Source of the DNA: Pseudomonadota bacterium | GTDB lineage: Bacteria; Pseudomonadota; Gammaproteobacteria; Pseudomonadales; Azotimanducaceae | Direction: 5' to 3' | Length of the DNA: 8,513 bases | Assembly (NCBI GenBank): GCA_027622495.1 | Contig: JAQBYL010000163.1 | Location: 1-8,513 of the forward strand | Shown here: piece by piece, positions 5,740 through 8,513 of the stretch | Layout: every line of letters starts with the position of its first letter | Position numbering within the stretch: position 1 is the first letter of the stretch | The notes under the pieces: generated by a model | The model's input: only the letters and a program-made list of their open reading frames with translations | The model's database searches: none | What the model was told of the DNA's origin: nothing | Made by a program: the position numbers and the translations under genes

Positions 5740-7389
5740 TTAGGGGGCGACCTCGGTCAGATCTTTACCTGCCTCAAAGCTCGAGAGATGATCCTTGAGA
5801 ACATCGATCACATCTTCCCGATTGGCTTTGGTTGCCTGACTCAGCGCTTCGTTCTGCAGGCGAAGTGCTTCTTCGAAGTCACCGGTGCCTGCATAGGTTG
5901 CAGCCCAGGTGTCAAGGTATTCGGGGCTCTGACGTGCGTCGGCGTCTTCGTTCATCATGTTGTCCATGATCTTTTGCGCGTAGCGGGCATTGCGCAGCTT
6001 GCGAACATCGCTGACTGCCATGGTCCAGGCGACTTCGTTGACCACGTCCGGATCAACGGGTGCTGTTTTCACGGCATTTTTATACCAGCTGATCGCGCGG
6101 CGGGTACTTTGTTGTGTGGAAACTCCTCTTGCGTACAGATTGCCGAGCAACAACATGGCCTGTGGGTCGTCTTCGTCAGCGAGCGCCGTAAGCCAGTCGA
6201 TGATCCTCTCATCACCAGCGGCGTTGTCTTTTTCGCGCATCAGGTAGCGTGCGTAACTCAACTGTGCCTGCTGATTATCGAGTTCCGCGGATCTGACGAA
6301 ATAAGCCTCGGCGCTCGAAAGGCTTTGTTCAACCTTGTCACCGGCATAGTAGAGATGGCCCAGATACAGAAGCGATTCACTGTGATCCAGATCGCCAGCC
6401 TGCTTGAGCAGGGGTATGGCGGAGGGTTCATTCTCTTCACCGAAGTTGCCACCCAGGTACAGCACCGCGAGCGCATACATGGCGTCAGATGAACCAAGGC
6501 CAATCGCGTGCAGATAGTTGTCCATCACCCGTTCAAGGGCACGTTCGCGGGTATCCGGATCGTCTGTTGTATTGGCTTGTTGCCAGAAAACCTGAGCGAG
6601 GATCACATTGGCGATGATGTTCCCGGTATCGCTGGCTGCGCGCAGCCAGCCGATCGCATCGATGGTTCGACCGCGAACATGCAGAAAGTGGCCAATGGCC
6701 GCCTGCGCTGCGCTGTCGCGGTTTCGGGCCAGGTAACCCATCATGGCGAGTGGCCGCACGCTGGCTTCTGCGCTTTCGGCTTCGATTTCGAGTTCAACAC
6801 TTCGATACAGGTTGTTCAGATCGAAATACAGATTTTCAAGCGATCCCTGCTCCGGCCGAACCTGCAGCAGAAGTGCGAACGGGATTTCGTCACTCGTCTG
6901 ATAGATTGAACCGACGGTGGTGTTGCCCTGCAGTCGGGAATAGATTTCCGCATCGCTGCCGCTCATGGCAAAAAAAGGGTTGTCCCGACTACCGTCTGCC
7001 GTGTGCGCCATTGCCAGCGAGATATTCTGCTGCCAGTTGAGGTGCGGTGCCGCGGCGTCGGCGTTTTCCAGGTGGGTGTAAAACCGCGCCATCACGAAAT
7101 GCCCGGTCAGGCTGCCGTAGTAGGTGTCGAGAATCGCGCTGCCAATGGAACCGAGCTTCAGTGGTTCGTCATCCACCATCTGCAACGCCTGCTGTTCCAG
7201 TTCGATGAGGCGTTTCATCTTGTCCGGCATATCCGGCATGGCCATGAACGAAGCGGCCAGATCATCAACCGACGGTTGCTCACCGGCGGTAATCAAACGG
7301 GTGAGGTCTTGGTAATTTTCAGGTTCAGAAGGGGTGTTCTGACAACCCGCGACAACCAGGATTGCCAGCAAAAGAAAGGTGTTGCGCAT
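5740..7389 (-). CDS. Sel1/TPR-repeat lipoprotein
   Basis: A 549-residue protein with a short signal peptide ending in a lipobox (LVVAGC, Cys16). It should be exported, lipidated and, with Gln rather than Asp at the next position, probably sorted to the outer membrane facing the periplasm. Residues about 210-445 form Sel1-like alpha-solenoid repeats, for example AMYALAVLYLGG (303-314), SLLYLGHLYYAG (339-350) and AMLLLGNLYARG (411-422). Residues 446-530 are TPR-like, with NEVAWTMA (451-458) and YLDTWAATYAGTGDFEEALR (491-510). Residues 30-200 show no recognisable domain. Such repeats mediate protein-protein contacts; the partner is unknown. The TATAAG beginning 11 bases before the ATG may be a -10 element or may simply supply the AAGG ribosome site. 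The gene is divergent from msrA and is followed after 3 bases by mnmH, with no visible functional link to tRNA modification. Confidence 0.85.
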   Translation of the reverse strand: MRNTFLLLAILVVAGCQNTPSEPENYQDLTRLITAGEQPSVDDLAASFMAMPDMPDKMKRLIELEQQALQMVDDEPLKLGSIGSAILDTYYGSLTGHFVMARFYTHLENADAAAPHLNWQQNISLAMAHTADGSRDNPFFAMSGSDAEIYSRLQGNTTVGSIYQTSDEIPFALLLQVRPEQGSLENLYFDLNNLYRSVELEIEAESAEASVRPLAMMGYLARNRDSAAQAAIGHFLHVRGRTIDAIGWLRAASDTGNIIANVILAQVFWQQANTTDDPDTRERALERVMDNYLHAIGLGSSDAMYALAVLYLGGNFGEENEPSAIPLLKQAGDLDHSESLLYLGHLYYAGDKVEQSLSSAEAYFVRSAELDNQQAQLSYARYLMREKDNAAGDERIIDWLTALADEDDPQAMLLLGNLYARGVSTQQSTRRAISWYKNAVKTAPVDPDVVNEVAWTMAVSDVRKLRNARYAQKIMDNMMNEDADARQSPEYLDTWAATYAGTGDFEEALRLQNEALSQATKANREDVIDVLKDHLSSFEAGKDLTEVAP

Positions 7390-7501
7390 TAAAACCTTAT
7401 AGCACTGTCATTGAAACGATGAAACATCAGACCATTTGAGTTGCTGGTGGTTTCACGGAAAGCCGTTATGATTGGCGGCCCACCAGTTTTGGGGCCGACG
7501 C

Positions 7502-7506
7502 GAGGA
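7502..7506 (+). promoter_or_regulatory. Ribosome binding site of msrA
   Basis: GAGGA ends eight bases before the ATG at 7515. This spacing supports that ATG over the adjacent in-frame TTG at 7512. Confidence 0.6.
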
Positions 7507-7514
7507 TATAGTTG

Positions 7515-8165
7515 ATGGCTTACGAACACAAATTACGGGTGCCAACGCAGACCGAGGCGCTGCCTGGACGTGCGGTTGAGATGCCCGTGCCTGAAGCGCA
7601 CTTTGTGAATGGCAATCGGATGAAACCGCCGTTTCCGCAAGGGCTGCAACAGGCGGTGTTTGGCATGGGGTGTTTCTGGGGAGCAGAGCGTTTGTTCTGG
7701 ACCACACCGGGTGTGTACACCACGTCCGTCGGCTATGCCGGTGGCGTCACAAAAAACCCCAGCTACGAAGAAGTGTGCTCGGGTCTGACCGCTCACACTG
7801 AGGCTGTGATGGTCGTCTTTGATCCAGACCAGGTTGACTACTACGGCATCCTCAAGGTGTTCTGGGAGGGTCACAATCCGACTCAGGGAATGCGTCAGGG
7901 CAACGACATCGGCACTCAGTACAGGTCGGCCATCTATACCAGTGGCGATCAGGCAGAACAGGCCGAAGCCACCCGGGCGATCTATCAGAACGCTTTGAAG
8001 GCAGCAGGTTTTGGTCAGATCACAAGCGAAATTCTCCCGGCCGGACCTTACTACTACGCCGAACACTATCATCAGCAGTATCTGGCCAAAGTCCCCAATG
8101 GATACTGTGGTCTGGGTGGAACTGGCGTGGGTTGCAACACCCAACCGCTGGTAAAGGTATTGTAG
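7515..8165 (+). CDS. msrA: Peptide methionine-(S)-S-oxide reductase
   Basis: A 216-residue cytoplasmic repair enzyme that reduces the S-epimer of methionine sulfoxide in proteins and free methionine, recycled by thioredoxin. The catalytic motif MGCFWGAERLFW has Cys53. Resolving cysteines are Cys198 (NGYCGLGGTG) and Cys207 (VGCN), matching the three-cysteine mechanism and spacing of the E. coli enzyme (212 residues). Other conserved blocks are SVGYAGG (71-77), YEEVCSGLTAHTEAV (84-98), FWEGHNPTQGMRQGNDIGTQYRS (116-138) and the YYYAEHYHQQYL segment (179-190). The N-terminal extension of about 45 residues before the core is usual in proteobacterial MsrA. The ATG at 7515 was preferred to the TTG at 7512 because of GAGGA upstream. 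No msrB accompanies it. It is transcribed alone or with the downstream PPOX-family gene. Confidence 0.96.
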   Translation: MAYEHKLRVPTQTEALPGRAVEMPVPEAHFVNGNRMKPPFPQGLQQAVFGMGCFWGAERLFWTTPGVYTTSVGYAGGVTKNPSYEEVCSGLTAHTEAVMVVFDPDQVDYYGILKVFWEGHNPTQGMRQGNDIGTQYRSAIYTSGDQAEQAEATRAIYQNALKAAGFGQITSEILPAGPYYYAEHYHQQYLAKVPNGYCGLGGTGVGCNTQPLVKVL

Positions 8166-8174
8166 GAATTCTAG

Positions 8175-8195
8175 ACCCCGGTTTTAAACCGGGGT
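8175..8195 (+). terminator. Perfect 10-bp inverted repeat after msrA
   Basis: ACCCCGGTTT (8175-8184) and AAACCGGGGT (8186-8195) are perfect complements around one central T, allowing a stem of about eight or nine bp after the msrA stop. There is no T-run on either side, so it is at best a weak or Rho-assisted terminator. Its 3' arm contains the only purine-rich ribosome-site-like sequence before the next gene, so it may instead control translation. Confidence 0.5.
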
Positions 8196-8207
8196 GAATC
8201 TTGACTG

Positions 8208-8513
8208 ATGATCAACGCTTCACTCGCTGCCGCACCCTATGTAAATCTTGCGACCTTCCGCCGGGACGGAAGGCGTGTGGAGACACCCGTGTGGGCGGCA
8301 CCAGACGCTCAGGTACTCTATGTATTTTCTGAAGCCCGTGCCGGTAAAGTAAAACGCCTGAAAAACAGTGATACCGCAGAGATGGCGATCTGCACCGTCA
8401 ATGGCAAATTGCTCGGTGATTGGTTCCCGCTCAAAGGGCGGGTTCTAAATGACTCGGAGATTCCCGCCGCGTTGCGTGCGCTACACGCGAAATACGGATG
8501 GAAAATGCGCATC
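8208..8513 (+). CDS. PPOX-class (pyridoxamine-phosphate-oxidase-like) oxidoreductase, 5' part
   Basis: The first 102 residues of a split-barrel flavin- or F420-binding protein, truncated by the window end. YVNLATFRRDGRRVETPVWA (11-30) and LYVFSEARAGKVKRLKN (37-53) match the start of the PPOX-class F420-dependent oxidoreductase family, whose members usually have about 130-150 residues. Relatives bind FMN, F420, heme or biliverdin, so the cofactor cannot be decided, and the F420 label is often inherited without proof in proteobacteria. The ATG at 8208 fits the family N-terminus. The likely ribosome site GGGGTGA (8191-8197) overlaps the 3' arm of the hairpin after msrA. No in-frame stop occurs before the edge. 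Confidence 0.8.
   Translation, partial: MINASLAAAPYVNLATFRRDGRRVETPVWAAPDAQVLYVFSEARAGKVKRLKNSDTAEMAICTVNGKLLGDWFPLKGRVLNDSEIPAALRALHAKYGWKMRI

Noticed and set aside
5506..6492. Long plus-strand open frame of 328 codons
   Set aside because: It is antisense to mnmH and the Sel1-repeat lipoprotein, both with clear motifs, and its translation shows no domain or normal composition.
7444..7496. Inverted repeats CTGGTGG/CCACCAG and GGCCC/GGGCC before msrA, around a TATGAT -10 candidate
   Set aside because: The arms are short, overlap each other, and no matching -35 box was found; this is near what chance would give in a GC-rich gap.
1..8513. tRNA, rRNA, CRISPR array, insertion sequence or phage genes
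   Set aside because: Reading both strands showed no cloverleaf-like sequence, regularly spaced repeats, transposase motifs or flanking direct repeats.

Overview
The window looks like a chromosomal segment of a Pseudomonadota bacterium, most likely a gammaproteobacterium. This rests on moderate-to-high GC, an mnmH (selU) gene, an MsrA with the proteobacterial length and cysteine pattern, and compact operons with short gaps or overlaps. There are nine protein genes and no recognisable rRNA, tRNA, CRISPR array or insertion sequence. No stretch longer than about 190 bases lacks a gene.

Left part (1-1998): a crotonase-superfamily (enoyl-CoA hydratase/isomerase-like) gene on the minus strand is divergent from a major facilitator transporter on the plus strand, with only 27 bases between their starts. 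The 187-base gap after the transporter is dense in structure. It holds a perfect 10-bp hairpin whose loop is a canonical G-quadruplex motif, a second 7-bp hairpin, and a cluster of TAAYGCA repeats just upstream of the next operon.

Centre (2186-4680): this is the main accessory unit, a plus-strand operon of an alpha/beta-hydrolase, the nitrile hydratase beta subunit, the alpha subunit, and a small activator. The alpha subunit carries the cobalt-type C-T-L-C-S-C metal-binding motif, and the activator ends in a histidine-rich tail suited to cobalt delivery. The enzyme should hydrate nitriles to amides. The usual partner, an amidase, is absent from the window, and an alpha/beta-hydrolase with a serine nucleophile occupies the operon's first position. 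That gene may act on the upstream nitrile precursor or on the downstream amide, but this is inference.

Right part: the nitrile hydratase operon converges, with a 21-base gap, on a minus-strand pair. The pair is a Sel1/TPR-repeat lipoprotein gene followed after 3 bases by mnmH, encoding tRNA 2-selenouridine synthase. Divergent from the lipoprotein gene is msrA, which is followed by a 10-bp hairpin and by the 5' part of a PPOX-class (pyridoxamine-phosphate-oxidase-like) flavin or F420 oxidoreductase gene cut by the window edge. A strongly C-rich strand segment (about 4501-4980) crosses the convergent junction without regard to coding direction.
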